Shown one piece after another: positions 1 through 11,310 of a stretch of 64,000 nucleotides of DNA (position 1 is the first letter of the stretch; every line of letters starts with the position of its first letter). Source of the stretch: Allodiplogaster sudhausi (lineage: Eukaryota > Nematoda > Chromadorea > Rhabditida > Diplogasteridae); NCBI GenBank assembly GCA_945643635.1, contig CALZFC010000111.1, forward strand, positions 125,001-189,000. Reading direction: 5' to 3'. The notes beneath the pieces were generated by a model. That model was given only the letters and a program-made list of their open reading frames with translations, did not search any database and was not told where the DNA came from. Both the position numbers and the translations under genes were made by a program.

Positions 1-35
1 TATTGCGCGTTCTCTCTCTTTCCTTCTCTCTCTCC

Positions 36-73
<38 letters not shown>

Positions 74-253
74 CTCTCTATCTCTCTCGCTTTCTTTCCC
101 TCGCTCCCTAACTGGCGGTTCGCTTTTGCTTTCTTATCAGCAAGCGCACTTCTCAATAGCGCCAAGCACAGGAGCTCTCGCGGAAAATAGCAGGAATTGC
201 TTAACCCTCACTTCAGCTCTTTCATTATCACGCTTATTTCTTTTTCTCCGAGT

Positions 254-285
<32 letters not shown>

Positions 286-383
286 ACTCTCTCGCTTTCC
301 CCATAAGCCTGACGTAATCTCTGGCCGCTTAGAACATCGTACGAGTGAAAAGTTCTAAGACAATTGCAGCCAGAGATGCTGAC

Positions 384-834
384 CTCGATCCTTTGGAGTC
401 CGTCAAAGAGATTGTCAAAGGCACGTGGCGGCCTCCGGTCAAGGAGAAATCGCTCGATCGGTTTCCTCTCGGCGGGAGAGAGATCGGATGAGATCAGCTT
501 CTCCTGAAGGGAAGAAATCATACTCTACAGCGTTCACTCACTTTGTTAATTCGCTAGGGGAAATACTAAGAAACACTTGAGAATCTGCATCAAAGATGGA
601 GAAAGTGTAGCGATGACGAACCTTGATGAGATGAAGGACTTGGCGGTAGTCCCCCCTGGCGTGCATGACGGACACTTCATTTAGCTCCCGGCTACTCCAA
701 GGAAGAGCACGGAAGATCCCGCCGTGGGCGTCGAGGGGGTCGAAGTCGCCCCAGCGATGGGCTGAGACGGAGATGCTCAGGCAGAGGAGGGCCACCCAGA
801 AGGCAGTCGGGCACAGGACGGAGAGCCCACTCAT
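384..834 (-). CDS. Unidentified secreted or ER-targeted protein, 5' part
   Basis: Two exons read on the minus strand: 834-622 (71 codons) and 503-384 (40 codons), both phase 0, with GT donors (AAG|GTTCGT and GAG|GTCAGC) and a CAG acceptor. The start is chosen because TTTCAG lies directly before this ATG. Residues 1-25 form a typical signal peptide (hydrophobic run WVALLCLSISVSA). The second exon is polar and helical, with the segment LSPAERKPIERFLLDRR. Later exons probably lie below position 384, possibly outside the window; I could not place them. I do not recognise the family. The signal peptide and clean phases support a real gene, but the function is unknown. Confidence 0.55.
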
Positions 835-2095
835 CTGAAACAGAGGAATGGGAAGAGATGACACGCCAGATTCCTCTCTCTTTCTTCCTCTCTCTCTCTC
901 TATCATTCTTTCATTCATTTTCTACGCCCCGCCCCAACACTGAGAAAGTGCTAAGTCATGTTCCGCTTCAGTCAAAGGCCAACACCATTTCTTTTCTCCT
1001 CTCGTCGTCTCTCTCTCTCTCATCTTCCAGCAGTCTCTCTCGTTCTCTCTTTCTCTATCTTTCACTATTATTTCCAAGCTTTCTCCCACTCTCCCACTGA
1101 TAACTCCTTTCCCTATCATGCTTGAGAGTCATACGGTAATTACAAGGGGAGCGAGTGCAAAGACACAACACGACCAAAGCGAGCAGCAAATAACTGCTCT
1201 GTTTAGATGCGGCCAGGGAGCAGATGATGACGTCTATGGTGACTGGCTGAGATTCATGAAGATTCACTCAACTCATCTCTCGAGATTCAGAAGGGAGAGG
1301 AGGCAGAGATTCTCGGAGGTAAGTTGAGCTAGATTTACGAGTGGGATTGCTACTTGGGACTTGAGGGACAGGAGAGAGAGAGAGAGAGAGAGAGAGAGTG
1401 AGAGAGTGAGAGAGAGGAAGAGAGAAACAGAGGCAGTGGAGAGTGATTTGAATGAAGTAGACAGTCGACGAGGGAGAAACCGTGCCACCCTGTGGATTAA
1501 CGTAGGAATGTGGGGAGAAATACGAGGAGACACACAGTAATATTTCAAAACTCCAGACAAGCTTGAAATGGTTTCTTTGACAATGGACAGACACCTTCCG
1601 TATGCGTATCAGGTCCACCGTGCAGGTGTGGGTGCTCAACATTAGTTACAATACCTTTCGAATGATTATACTCCTTAACATTGAGAACTGTGACAATGGC
1701 AAGAGAAAGATAAAAGAAAGAGTCGTTGGCAATAATGGAGTGATGGCAATGGCAGGCGCGCACAACTCTTGAATTGTGCTCGCCACTGGTCTCGTGACAG
1801 GCAGGACGACCCGCTCCTCGCTCCCTCCACCCTCTTCTTCTCTTTTCTTCCCTTCTCAGATCAAATGGCAAGCTTAGACCCACTGTATTCTACATGATTA
1901 TGAGAACGTCCGAAAGGTCAAAACACGAGTGCACGACAATGATACAAAACCCTTTATAAAAGGCATAGAATGCCAGGTTTAATAATTCATGAGATGATGT
2001 ATTTGTTAAGCCAAAATAAAAGTATTCCATGTCTTTATTACTATGGCGAGGAATGTCCTGATAAATACAAGATTGAAAGAAAAGAGAATGCTGAT
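835..2095. other. Intergenic spacer with GA repeat
   Basis: No convincing gene is seen here. It holds CT-rich tracts at about 890-1090, a (GA)n block at 1372-1430 and a 23-bp direct duplication at about 2260-2308. It separates the 5' end of the unknown secreted protein gene from the 3' end of the pterin dehydratase gene, both on the minus strand. Confidence 0.5.
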
Positions 2096-2321
2096 CTACT
2101 TGGCGAGGGAGTCAATGAACGTGGCTATCGTGACATCTCGCTGACTCAGCCCATTCACGTTGTGGGAACTCAGCGTCACATCTACCTGCAGTCATTCCTT
2201 TCTTTTCTTTACTTCAACTCACATTTAGTTTCTTGCATGCCTCTAATTGGTGTAACTTTGTTATCTCTTATCGTTAGAAGGCAGTTATCTCTTATCGTTA
2301 GAAGGCAATAAGAGTGGAGTG

Positions 2322-2353
<32 letters not shown>

Positions 2354-2356
2354 AAA

Positions 2357-2404
<48 letters not shown>

Positions 2405-3499
2405 GGGAAAGAGGGAGAGGGAGATGGAGCGAAGGGGGGGGGGGCTGTGCCTCGTTGACGAAGATGACGAAGGGAAAAAATAATTGGCTGGACCAGCTAA
2501 ACGAAACTAAATTGATCAAAAGATGGCGGGTAAGAAAGATAGAGAGAGGAGGGAGAGAAAGAGAGGAGAGAGAGGAGAGCGAATGGAGAAAGAGAGAAAG
2601 AGAGATTGCTCGCCAGGATCAGAGCAATCCCCCCAACATATCACTCATCTTATCTCTGGTGATAAGGGGAAGTACGTCACGTGCCAGTGGCACTAACAGA
2701 GTTTCCCACGATTCCATGATCAGATCAGTCTTTCTTTCCTTTTTTCTCTAACATTCATCCTTTCTCCTTCTCTCTCTCTCTCTCTCTCTCTCCCTCCTTC
2801 TCTCTCTACCCCCCCCCCTCCCTCTCTCTTTCCCCCATACCACTTTTTGTAACGAAAAGGGAGACAGAGGAGTAGTGAAAGGTTGAGTGAGACTGATAAC
2901 AGACTGGTGAAAGTGAGACAGATTAAGAGTCTAGAAGATGTAATAGCATACCTTATTGTAGACGTTGAACCACTCGGGATGGTGGTCCATCTTCTCGGCC
3001 TTAAGAGCAACTCGGCCCATGAAGCCGAAGGCCTGAAAGATGGAAACCAATTAGAGGCAGAAATTATTACTGCTAAATCACTAAATCATTCGCATTACTT
3101 ATGAATTCTCTAAATAAATTCGCCTTAAAATCCATTCAAGAAAAGAACAAACAGAAATAATTATATATAAATGCGAACAGAAATGAAAGGAAAGTGATAG
3201 CAGGACCAACCTCATTAAAGTCTTTAAACTGGAAGGCCTTCTGAATGGCATCCCTTCCAGAGACGAGAGCCCATCCATTATCAAGGAGCTTCTTCAAATC
3301 CGATTCTCTCTCGGCGGGAGTGAGACTGTCCTGTGGGCAAGGCTTGAAATGAGAAGAAGGGATTAGCAAGGGCCGTGAAGAAGAAAGGAGCACGAACCAT
3401 TCTGGGTTTAGTTGAGAAGAAGTGAGTAGACAGCGCAACTCTCGGTGCGCGAGTAAGGGCAGCGACTGCTGGAAGGCCACGGCCGACCCAACAACGCAT
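2096..3499 (-). CDS. PCBD: Pterin-4a-carbinolamine dehydratase, probably mitochondrial form
   Basis: Exons on the minus strand are 3499-3398, 3330-3211, 3032-2952 and 2185-2096, giving 130 residues with every junction in phase. The enzyme dehydrates 4a-hydroxytetrahydrobiopterin and recycles the cofactor of aromatic amino acid hydroxylases; the vertebrate protein also acts as the HNF1 dimerisation cofactor. The family core is clear: [16 protein letters not shown], then [21 protein letters not shown] with the catalytic His-His pair, then NVYNK and the ending [17 protein letters not shown]. The first exon is rich in Arg and Ala and lacks acidic residues ([20 protein letters not shown]), which looks like a mitochondrial presequence as in PCBD2. 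That targeting is inferred. The intron at 2186-2951 contains a (GA)n block at about 2321-2405 in plus coordinates. Confidence 0.93.
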
Positions 3500-3641
3500 C
3501 CGCACTCTGCTTCTCTCTCTGCTCTCATCTCTCTTCACTCCCTCACCCACTCTCTGCAGCACTTTTTGCAGTCTTACCTTCGATTCTCATGCATGCATGC
3601 ACACCGCTCCCACATCAACTATGAGATACTATTGCGGTTAG

Positions 3642-3644
<3 letters not shown>

Positions 3645-3694
<50 letters not shown>

Positions 3695-3705
3695 GAGAGA
3701 GAGAG

Positions 3706-3750
<45 letters not shown>
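3645..3750. repeat. (GA)n microsatellite
   Basis: About 105 bp of nearly pure GA dinucleotides broken by a few AC and AT steps, between the divergent pterin dehydratase (-) and CCDC174 (+) genes. It lies within the likely shared upstream region. Confidence 0.95.
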
Positions 3751-3752
<2 letters not shown>

Positions 3753-4196
3753 GACAGATAAAAAATGGCAAAAGATATCGAGTGACCTTGCATCTATAAC
3801 ACACTGAGCGATTCTTGCAAGAGAAGCAGAATAGACGAAGAGTGAATGTGTGATAAGAGATACCAAGAAAGACACGTAGTCGAATGGGAAGAGGAGTCCA
3901 ATCAACTACAGGAAACTTGGTCATTTCTCACAGTCACATGTACACATCTCTCACCAGCCAAGACAAGCAAAAACATCCAAACAAGGTCACGCTACCACCC
4001 AAGCATGAACAGATACAAACTGCGTGTGACAACCTTGCCATGTTTGTACTTTCGCTTTTCGTTCGTTTAGAGTCAACGGAAATATACTGTAGCAGCACAC
4101 TAAAACGACCTCATACGCTGTTCGAATGCTTCATGAATTTTTATTATAATTTTTTTTCATGCTATTTTCTTATTTTATGGCATATCTACAAATTAG

Positions 4197-5443
4197 ATGA
4201 GTGAAGATCATCCATCGACATCTAACGAAGAGTTCATCGGAGATGGCCCGCCGAGGAAGATTCTTAAGACGGCTACTGGAGTCTCATCCATTCTCGACCT
4301 CAAGAATGAACTGCTCAAGAAGAAGGCTGAAGCGAACGCAGCTAAAGGCAAGGGTGTCATACTTGGAAAAAAGGTTAAACTTGATAATTAGGTTTCGTTT
4401 CTTTTTCTAGAGAAACAAGAATGTAATGATTGTTTTTCCGCATTCTCGTTGTAATGCATTTTTAGGGTGTTTTATACGTGAGGAAGAATGAGAAAGAGCA
4501 GCAGAGAACAGAAGCTGCTGAGAGAAGAAAGCGAATTGATGAACACGCAGAGGCATTGAGAAGAGAGGAGGAGGAACGAATTCTACTCGTGAACCGAAGG
4601 CTCAAGGTTTCATTCCAGTTTGTTTATATCAATTGAATTACGCTTACTTCCTACGGTTCTAGGAAAAGGCTGAGTTGTACGACAAGTTGGCCGAAGGAGG
4701 AATCCACGTGGAAGGCGACACTGAGCCTCTCGTTGATTTTGTTTCGAAGAAGAGAGATCGGGTTGAGGAGCGTGAAGAGGAGGAAGAAGACGCTGACAAT
4801 GTTCACTTTGTTGCCGGCGAAGGTTGCCGAGTTTCATTCTTGTTCTGTGTTTTTATTTATTCTGTTTTGACGTATTTTATTGTGATTTGAACCAAGAAAC
4901 TTCTTTTTCTCAGCCATGGAAATATTGTGCAAATATTGCTTGGTATATTTTAGAACAAAGAGTTTACGGCGCTTCTCACGTGATATTCTCCCGTAACGAA
5001 GAGAAGAGGCAGACTGAAATGGCAGCCCTGCTGAAGATGACTGAGGAGACGGATAAAACACGAGCGAAGCAGAAGTCGATTCAGCAAATCAGGGCAGAAG
5101 CTCAGAAAGCCAAGGCCAAGGCTCTCCGGGCTCGTCTTGGGCTGCCGGATCTTGATGAGGGTTACTTTTTTTCTTAAACAATAGCGTCTCATTTATTTGT
5201 CTACCTTTTGCTGGAGGTCTGATTTTTTTGTTCTTTTCAGAAGAGAAAAAAGGAGAGCCCGAGCCCACTGTCTTCCTCGACATTCCACTACCACCGGAGG
5301 AGGACGAACAAAAGAAGGAAGAGAAGAAGAAGGAGCCTGCTAAGATGAGAGAGTGGGATCGCGGCAAGGGCAGCGTGCAGAACTGGGTTCGATCCCGGCG
5401 CGAGGAGCGGGACGACGACTTCGCGCCGCCTTCTAGATATTGA
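4197..5443 (+). CDS. CCDC174: Coiled-coil domain-containing protein 174 homologue
   Basis: Exons 4197-4373, 4466-4606, 4663-4822, 4963-5160 and 5241-5443 join in phase to 292 residues. CCDC174 is a nuclear protein linked to the exon junction complex and splicing; that role is known from the family, not seen here. Supporting sequence: an N-terminal DLKNELLKKKAEA helix, a charged coiled coil (RRKRIDEHAEALRREEEER), the block ELYDKLAEGG followed by PLVDFVSKKR, the motif GEVYGASHVIFSR matching the family's acidic-to-GVGYF region, and the C-terminal signature REWDRGK. The intron before the fourth exon uses a GAG acceptor. AATTAG directly precedes the start ATG. The next gene (DPP8/9) starts 244 nt after the stop on the same strand, so the two may be co-transcribed. 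Confidence 0.9.
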
Positions 5444-5687
5444 ATCAAATTGTTGTATATAAGATTCTGGATAAATTTATCAATACTAATAGTATTCGAA
5501 CTTGACGAATGGTCGTTTTTTATCGAGGTTGTGACCTTGCGATATATCCTTAAGGAAGGTGAACACGGACCTCTACTGATAGTGGAGAGGTCTGGAATCA
5601 GGACCGTGTGTTTCATAGAGGAAGATTTACAGTGGGAGGCAAGTTGATAAGAAGCGAAGCGAGATCGCGAAGTTGTTAGGGTGAAGA

Positions 5688-8600
5688 ATGGCGCCCCGGG
5701 GGGATGCGTCCTTCCCCGAACTCCTCGCCACCGTCCGTGCTCTTCGCAATGATGCACGGGCATGCTCTGGTTAGTGCATACTTTTTGGCCATTACTTCTT
5801 CAGTTCCAGTAGTTTCCTAATTTATGCACTATTAAGGAATTCTTATTGTTTATTCGTGTTAATAATGGCTATTCGTATTAAGAGAGCCTCTCTGTAAGAC
5901 TCAAGGAGGCCGCTATGGACGCCTGCCCCGGGGAATTTTTGTTTTCTTTTGCTTTGAAAACTTTATGAGGGATGTATCTGCTATTCATAACAAGTTTTAG
6001 GGGGTCAAAAAGTTTTGAAAAATTTTTTTCTCTTAGATATAAGTCGAAATGTTCAAAAATTTTGAATGACCATATTTACCGTTAAATTTAATATTTCTGG
6101 AAAATCTTTTCAGTGTTCGATTCCTTGTTCAAAACTACACAAAAAAAGTCCGTGGTGACCATGTCCGAACGTTTTTATTTTTATGAGTTTTATCCAATTT
6201 AAGTTTTTCAAATCTGGTTTTCGGGCAATAACTTTTTTTATTACCATTACGTCCAAAAAACTGAATCATCCATAAGAAAGAGGAGGAAAAACTACACCTA
6301 ATATGTTTCTACGAGGAAAAATCTCGATTACTTTTTTGGGTATCTGCATTTGAATATTGGTTTCTAAGCATTTTACGGTTTTGGCTGCAAACCATAATAT
6401 CGTTCAAAGTTCACCAATTGTAAAACTGAATAGTCCATTCGATGTGATTTTTTATTCTCTTTAAAATGGTATATACTTTGTTCGCAAAAGAAATTAGTCT
6501 AAAGGCCTAAAATTGACTTTGTGTTTTTGGCCAATTTCTGGTGTTAAAATACTCATTCTTTGGACCATTAATGGGTCATATAGACCGACTTTCCACATAA
6601 TATTTATTCTACAAGAAAGAGCATTTAAAACTGAGTCGGATACAGCTTTATAATCAAAACCTGAGGATACTTTTTTTGGGAATATGTATTTGAATGCAGA
6701 CTGTTGAAGGCGATATTGCTGAATATTTTTTAGCGAATATTTAAAATTTGTTCTTCTGAAACATCTAGCACCCAATAATGGATATTCCAGAATTCTTCGA
6801 AGTTCTGTTATGATATACCACTCAAAAGTGCTCAAAAAGTCAAGAAATTTCATTTTTACCAGAATTGATGGTGAAATAAATGTACGAAAACCTACTCGGA
6901 GCCAACTATCAGGCCATTTGTGAGCCGCAGTGCCAAAACGGTCATATCCGTTCGAAAGAGCAGAGACTTTTACATAATATATCCACCGATGAAAGAGCAA
7001 TAAAAGTTCATGTTTCAGAAATCTTGAAATTTTGAAAAAAATCTACGACAGGATTCGACTATTTCGAGCTGTTCTGAGATAAATGATACCAATGGAACTT
7101 ATGTTCTGAAAACTGTGCCAGAAGGTTTTTTCAGACTAGAAACATAAATTTGACGTTCATTTTCAACTTTTGAGTACCATCGATGGTACGCTGGATCGAA
7201 ATGAAAACTTTCTGCATATTATAACGGTAAATATGGTCATTCAAAATTTTTGAACATTTCGACATATCTAAGAGAAAAATTTTTTTCAAAACTTTTTGAC
7301 CCCCTAAAACTTGTTATGAATAGCAGATACATCCCTCATAAAGTTTTCAAAGCAAAAGAAAACAAAAATTCCCCGGGGCAGATGCTACTTGATCCTTACA
7401 GAGAGGCTCTCTTAATTGTTGAGGAGTTCCCTTTGCCCGGCTCTCCCTGGTGCAACGCGAATCTGGCGAGATGGAGTTGTTCACTCTGGGCGCGCTGGCT
7501 GGCCAGCAGAGTCTGTTGGGAGGCCGAGTGTCTTCCTCGGGCTGCTCTCTCACTCGTCTCCTCCAACCCCTCGCTGCCACTTCCTCCCCCGCCCTCTCCC
7601 TTCTCGCTGAGCGACTTCGCTCCGCTACCGTATCCGGAGTCTCTGACGTTCGTTTCCTCTGTTTTCCATGTTTATTTTAATGTTGTAGATTCTATGTTCT
7701 GTCCAGAAGTTCGCATTCTGCTATTGACAATTGTCTTTTGAGATGAGTATGACTTCTGAAGGCAACGCCGTCCTCGCAGCGGGCGACCAAGTCTTGCGAG
7801 TGTCGGCCGGCAGGTGTACAGGCACCGTTAAGGTGCCATTCGTCTTCCGGTTGTTCTTTGTTCATCATTTTTAAACTATTGTTCACTGATACACTGATAA
7901 GTGAGAGACGTGCAGATGCCTGGAGTGGTGCTGGAGGCTCAGCAGTGCCCTTGCGACTCTTCACTGGCTGCCGTTGCTTGTGATGGTCGTGTGTACATTC
8001 TTCACCATGATAGTATTATCTATTCAACGCCGAGAGATAATGAAGACATTTAGTCAGTCTTTTGTCTTCATCACGCTTCATTTGTGCTCTTAAAATATAC
8101 TTAATTTTCGTCAGACTTGCATGATTCAGCTCCCTTACGCAATGAATTTTCCCATTAGTTTCGGTACTCCGTCCTTCATCACCCAAGAGGAGATGGGCCG
8201 ATTCAGCGGAATGTGGTGGTCCCCATCGGAGCGACGACTTCTCTACGAATGTGTAGACGAGAATTCAGTCCATTCAGTCTTTGTCTCAACGCGACAAGCA
8301 CCCATGAAATACCCTCTGGCCGGCACTCCCAATACCGTATCCGAGCTAAGGCTGTTGCATATTGTGCATGACAAGGTTCGTGTTTTGGAGTTGCCTTTCT
8401 CTTCTGAAACGCGTCCCTGTGACAGAGAGGCTTCCCTCGTGAAGTGTTGAGTCGGAAGTTGCGGGTTCCATTGTCACGGCGATTCTCGTGGTTTGAGTAC
8501 CTCGCAAGAGCTGACTTCATGACCGATGGAATCACGTTGGTACTTTTCAGCAGTTCTCTTCTTTTTGTTAAATGCGAAAAGGATTTTTTTAACGGGTGTT

Positions 8601-8916
8601 CTTTTGGTTAGCTTTTTAAGATATGGGGAGCATTCAAAAATGTTTGCTTGAGTGTGTGGGCAGTGCTGATGAACCGCGAGCAGACCCGCTCTGCCGTTGT
8701 TCTTCTACCAGAGAACGAGTGGGAGGGACTCGAGGACAGCGAAGCGGGCTGTGTCCAGCAATGCACTGTTGCCTACGAGGAGGCATCCAACTCATGGATT
8801 AATGTTTCTATATATTTACAATGTTTTCTTCCTTTTCGCTCAGTTCTGTTTTCCAGTATCTTTGTCTTCTTCCTTCTCTCTCTCTCTCACTCTCTCTCTC
8901 TTTGTCTCTCTCTCTT

Positions 8917-8961
<45 letters not shown>

Positions 8962-10894
8962 TTCTCTCTTTACTCCTTACAGACTCACAACCTAACCGCC
9001 GCCGTGGCCGGAGATGCGAGTTGTAGCTGGCACCTTGTGCATGGCGTGGAGACAGCTACAGACTGCCGCCTCCTTCTCCTCTCTGCGAACAGCCAGCCCC
9101 GTCTATTGACTGCTGGTCCCTGGAGTGTCAACAAGACTGCCGGCCTCTTCGTGGACAGCGAGCGGGCTGTTGTCTACTTCTTCGCCAACTACCACCATCC
9201 AACCGAGACCAATTTGTATGCTACCTTTTTTGTTTGTTTATTTTTAAATTATTTCATTCTCCACCATTGAAGATGTTTACTATTTAGCTGCGCCGCAACA
9301 TTACGCCCCGTTGAGAATGTGGAGTGTGCTCCATTAACAGAGCAACATCGATCGTGCAGGTTGGAGTTTGCATTGCTACCCATGTATATTTTATGTTTCC
9401 TTTTTAATCAAGTAGTTTACATTTGCGGTTTTTGTTTTGATTTTTTTTGAGACCTTGAAAGATTTAAAGAAGAAAGAAAGTAAGTATGCATAAAGAGTGG
9501 ACCGCGCGATGCGAAGCGCATCGATGTGCTCGGGGAAGGCCTTCGTGTGCTGGCTCAGCTCCCTCAAACACGCTCCCTACTGCGCTGTCTACTCTCTCGT
9601 CCATGACCCGCTTTCTCTCCTTCCAACTGCCAATTTTCTCTGCAAGGTTATCTCTTCTCATCTTTCTCTTTCTCTCTCTCTCTCACTCTTTCCCCCCTGT
9701 TTCTCTCTTGCATGCCTCCATCCTTCCACTCTTCCAGGTTGAACTGCAGAGCTGGCACTCCTGCCTAAGGCGTTCCCCGGTAGACGACGAGCCCCGTCTT
9801 CTCTCCTTCCACTCAGCTGGATCCGGCCTGACCCACTACGCTCTTCTCCATCTCCCGCGTGGCTCCCCTGGCCCTTTCCCAGTCGTCCACTTTGTCTACG
9901 GTGGACCGGGAGTGCAACTTGTCAAGAATGAATGGGCTTCGTCAGTTTTCATTTTACTGTTGTGTAAAGAGAGAGCGAGAGAGAGAATGAGATCGAGGGT
10001 GAGACAATAAAATATGCCTATGTTTCCAGCTGGACGCACCTGCAGAAGTTCGCAGCCCTCGGGTACGCAGTGGTGGTAGTGGATGGCCGAGGCTCAGACA
10101 ACCGCGGCCGTGCCTTCGAGTCTCCCCTCAAGCACCAACTCGGAGGGGCTGAGTTGGCCGACCAAGTGGAGGGTCTCCTTGCAGTTTCCTCTCTCGCCCC
10201 TGGCCAACTCGATCTGACACGAGTTGCCATCCATGGCTGGTCGTATGGCGGATTCCTCTCCGTCCTCGCTCTCGCACGCAGGCCTGATGTTAGTTTGTCT
10301 GCAATGCATGACTCCTCTGTTTAGTTTGTTCCTTTTAGCTTTATCGCTGCGCAGTGGCTGGCGGTACAGTGGTTGACTGGTCTCTCTATGACACGGCCTA
10401 CACCGAGAGATACCTCGGCCTCTCCATCCCTGCCTACCGCTCTTCTTCTCTCGAACAAATCATCGCCTCTCTTCCTGATGATCCCGGACGGTTGATGCTG
10501 GCTCATGGTCTTCAGGTGGGAAGAGTACTGTATCAACAAAATTACTGTAAGATTGTTGTTGCAGCTTTGTGGTTTGGTTTCATTGTTTTTTAATGGATTA
10601 TGTTCTTTAAACTTTCGAATCTGTCATTGAATGTTACAATTGTATTGCTATATTTTGAAAGGCTTGCAGGATGAGAATGTGCACTTCGCTCACGTGGAGA
10701 AGTTGATCGAGATGTTGATCACAGCGGGGAAGCCGTACCATCTGCAGCTCTTCCCCTCGGAGCGACACGGCCTTCGCTCTCTCGATGCCTCCGCCCACTT
10801 CGATGCTTCCTTCTTTGCCTTCATTGCTAAAGCCTTCCGAGTCGAGCGCCCCTCCTCTCCGCTACCCAAGGGCCACTCCATCGATGGCGAGTGA
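5688..10894 (+). CDS. DPP8/9: Dipeptidyl peptidase 8/9 homologue (cytosolic S9B serine protease)
   Basis: Fourteen exons close in frame to 776 residues: 5688-5769, 7424-7647, 7743-7832, 7916-8052, 8159-8375, 8426-8535, 8653-8803, 8983-9215, 9288-9359, 9496-9646, 9738-9940, 10030-10288, 10339-10515, 10670-10894. The enzyme removes X-Pro or X-Ala dipeptides from N termini in the cytosol; there is no signal peptide or membrane anchor, as expected for DPP8/9. Visible hallmarks are the substrate-binding EE motif (ITQEEMGRFSGMWW), the hydrolase entry FVYGGPGVQLV, the nucleophile elbow GWSYGGF (Ser near 10240), the acid DENVHF and the catalytic His in SERHGLR. It is about 100 residues shorter than human DPP8. 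The first intron carries a 1.5-kb inverted-repeat element ending 8 nt from the acceptor. Three acceptors are GAG and one is AAG. It probably forms a unit with CCDC174 upstream. Confidence 0.94.
5882..7411. mobile_element. 1.53-kb non-autonomous inverted-repeat DNA transposon with TTAA target duplication
   Basis: The element is flanked by TTAA at 5878-5881 and 7412-7415 and bounded by terminal inverted repeats of about 190-203 bp (5882-6084 and 7222-7411). The repeats match almost base for base through the segments GAGAGCCTCTCTGTAAG, TGCCCCGGGGAATTTTTG and TAGGGGGTCAAAAAGTTTTG. The internal 1.1 kb is AT-rich, contains an imperfect internal repeat (about 6325-6355 and 6664-6697) and shows no recognisable transposase. 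TTAA targets are used by piggyBac, Kolobok and Sola3 families; the ends do not start with CCC as in many piggyBac elements, so the family is left open. It sits in the first intron of DPP8/9. A short relative occurs at 63538-63628. Confidence 0.88.
6494..7000 (-). other. 168-codon open frame inside the inverted-repeat element, no known domain
   Basis: An uninterrupted reading frame lies within the internal part of the transposable element. Its composition is rich in Phe, Tyr, Ile, Arg and Lys, as expected from AT-rich DNA, and I see no DDE or DDD catalytic arrangement and no zinc-binding cysteines. It is more likely a chance frame than a transposase remnant, but it is the only sizeable one in the element. 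Confidence 0.25.
8875..8972. repeat. (CT)n microsatellite before a DPP8/9 acceptor
   Basis: A nearly pure CT tract in the intron at 8804-8982, ending about 10 nt before the CAG acceptor. It can serve as an extended polypyrimidine tract. Confidence 0.95.
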
Positions 10895-11310
10895 GAAAGA
10901 GAAAGATAACTTCTTGTCATACCATTGTTGTTTTGTTGCTTCTCAGCTAAAAGCTCATGCCATAATTGAAAGTGACTTTTAGTCCGATTCTTTCATCTCT
11001 TTGTGCTGTTTCGCCCAGTGAACATTGCTCTCCCGTGTCTATATGAAAGTTCATTCCCATTGAGACTAATTGATTTGAAATGAAAGAGAGGGGCATGCAA
11101 ATGACATCACAGAATACAGCCGCACGAGTGTACGTCCCTCAACCGTTTTTCTTGTGTACTTTGCATCGCGCGTGCTATCAACATGACTTTTCATTCTTAT
11201 CGCATCTAAAATGTTCTTTCTTAAAAGTACAATGACATTCATTTTCATAACAGAAACAACAACAAACAACCCGAGAAAAGCAGAAATGTTTAATATTGGG
11301 GGTTAATGAA
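10895..11310. other. Convergent spacer between DPP8/9 and the XTBD gene
   Basis: The stop codons of two convergent genes are about 416 bp apart. The segment presumably holds both 3' untranslated regions. I see no coding segment, RNA gene or strong repeat in it. Confidence 0.6.

Noticed and set aside
5384..5400. tRNA-like B-box (GGTTCGATCCC)
   Set aside because: It lies in the CCDC174 last exon, encoding NWVRSRR; no A-box or cloverleaf is present around it.
7402..7741. Open frame reading from the element's right end into DPP8/9 exon 2
   Set aside because: It is out of frame with exon 1 and exon 3 and does not match DPP8/9, whereas the frame starting at 7424 does.
8041..8160. Possible non-canonical DPP8/9 intron with a stop near 8050
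   Set aside because: Using the donor TTTA|GTCAGT and the acceptor CATTAG at 8157-8158 gives a canonical GT-AG intron in phase and a better family alignment.
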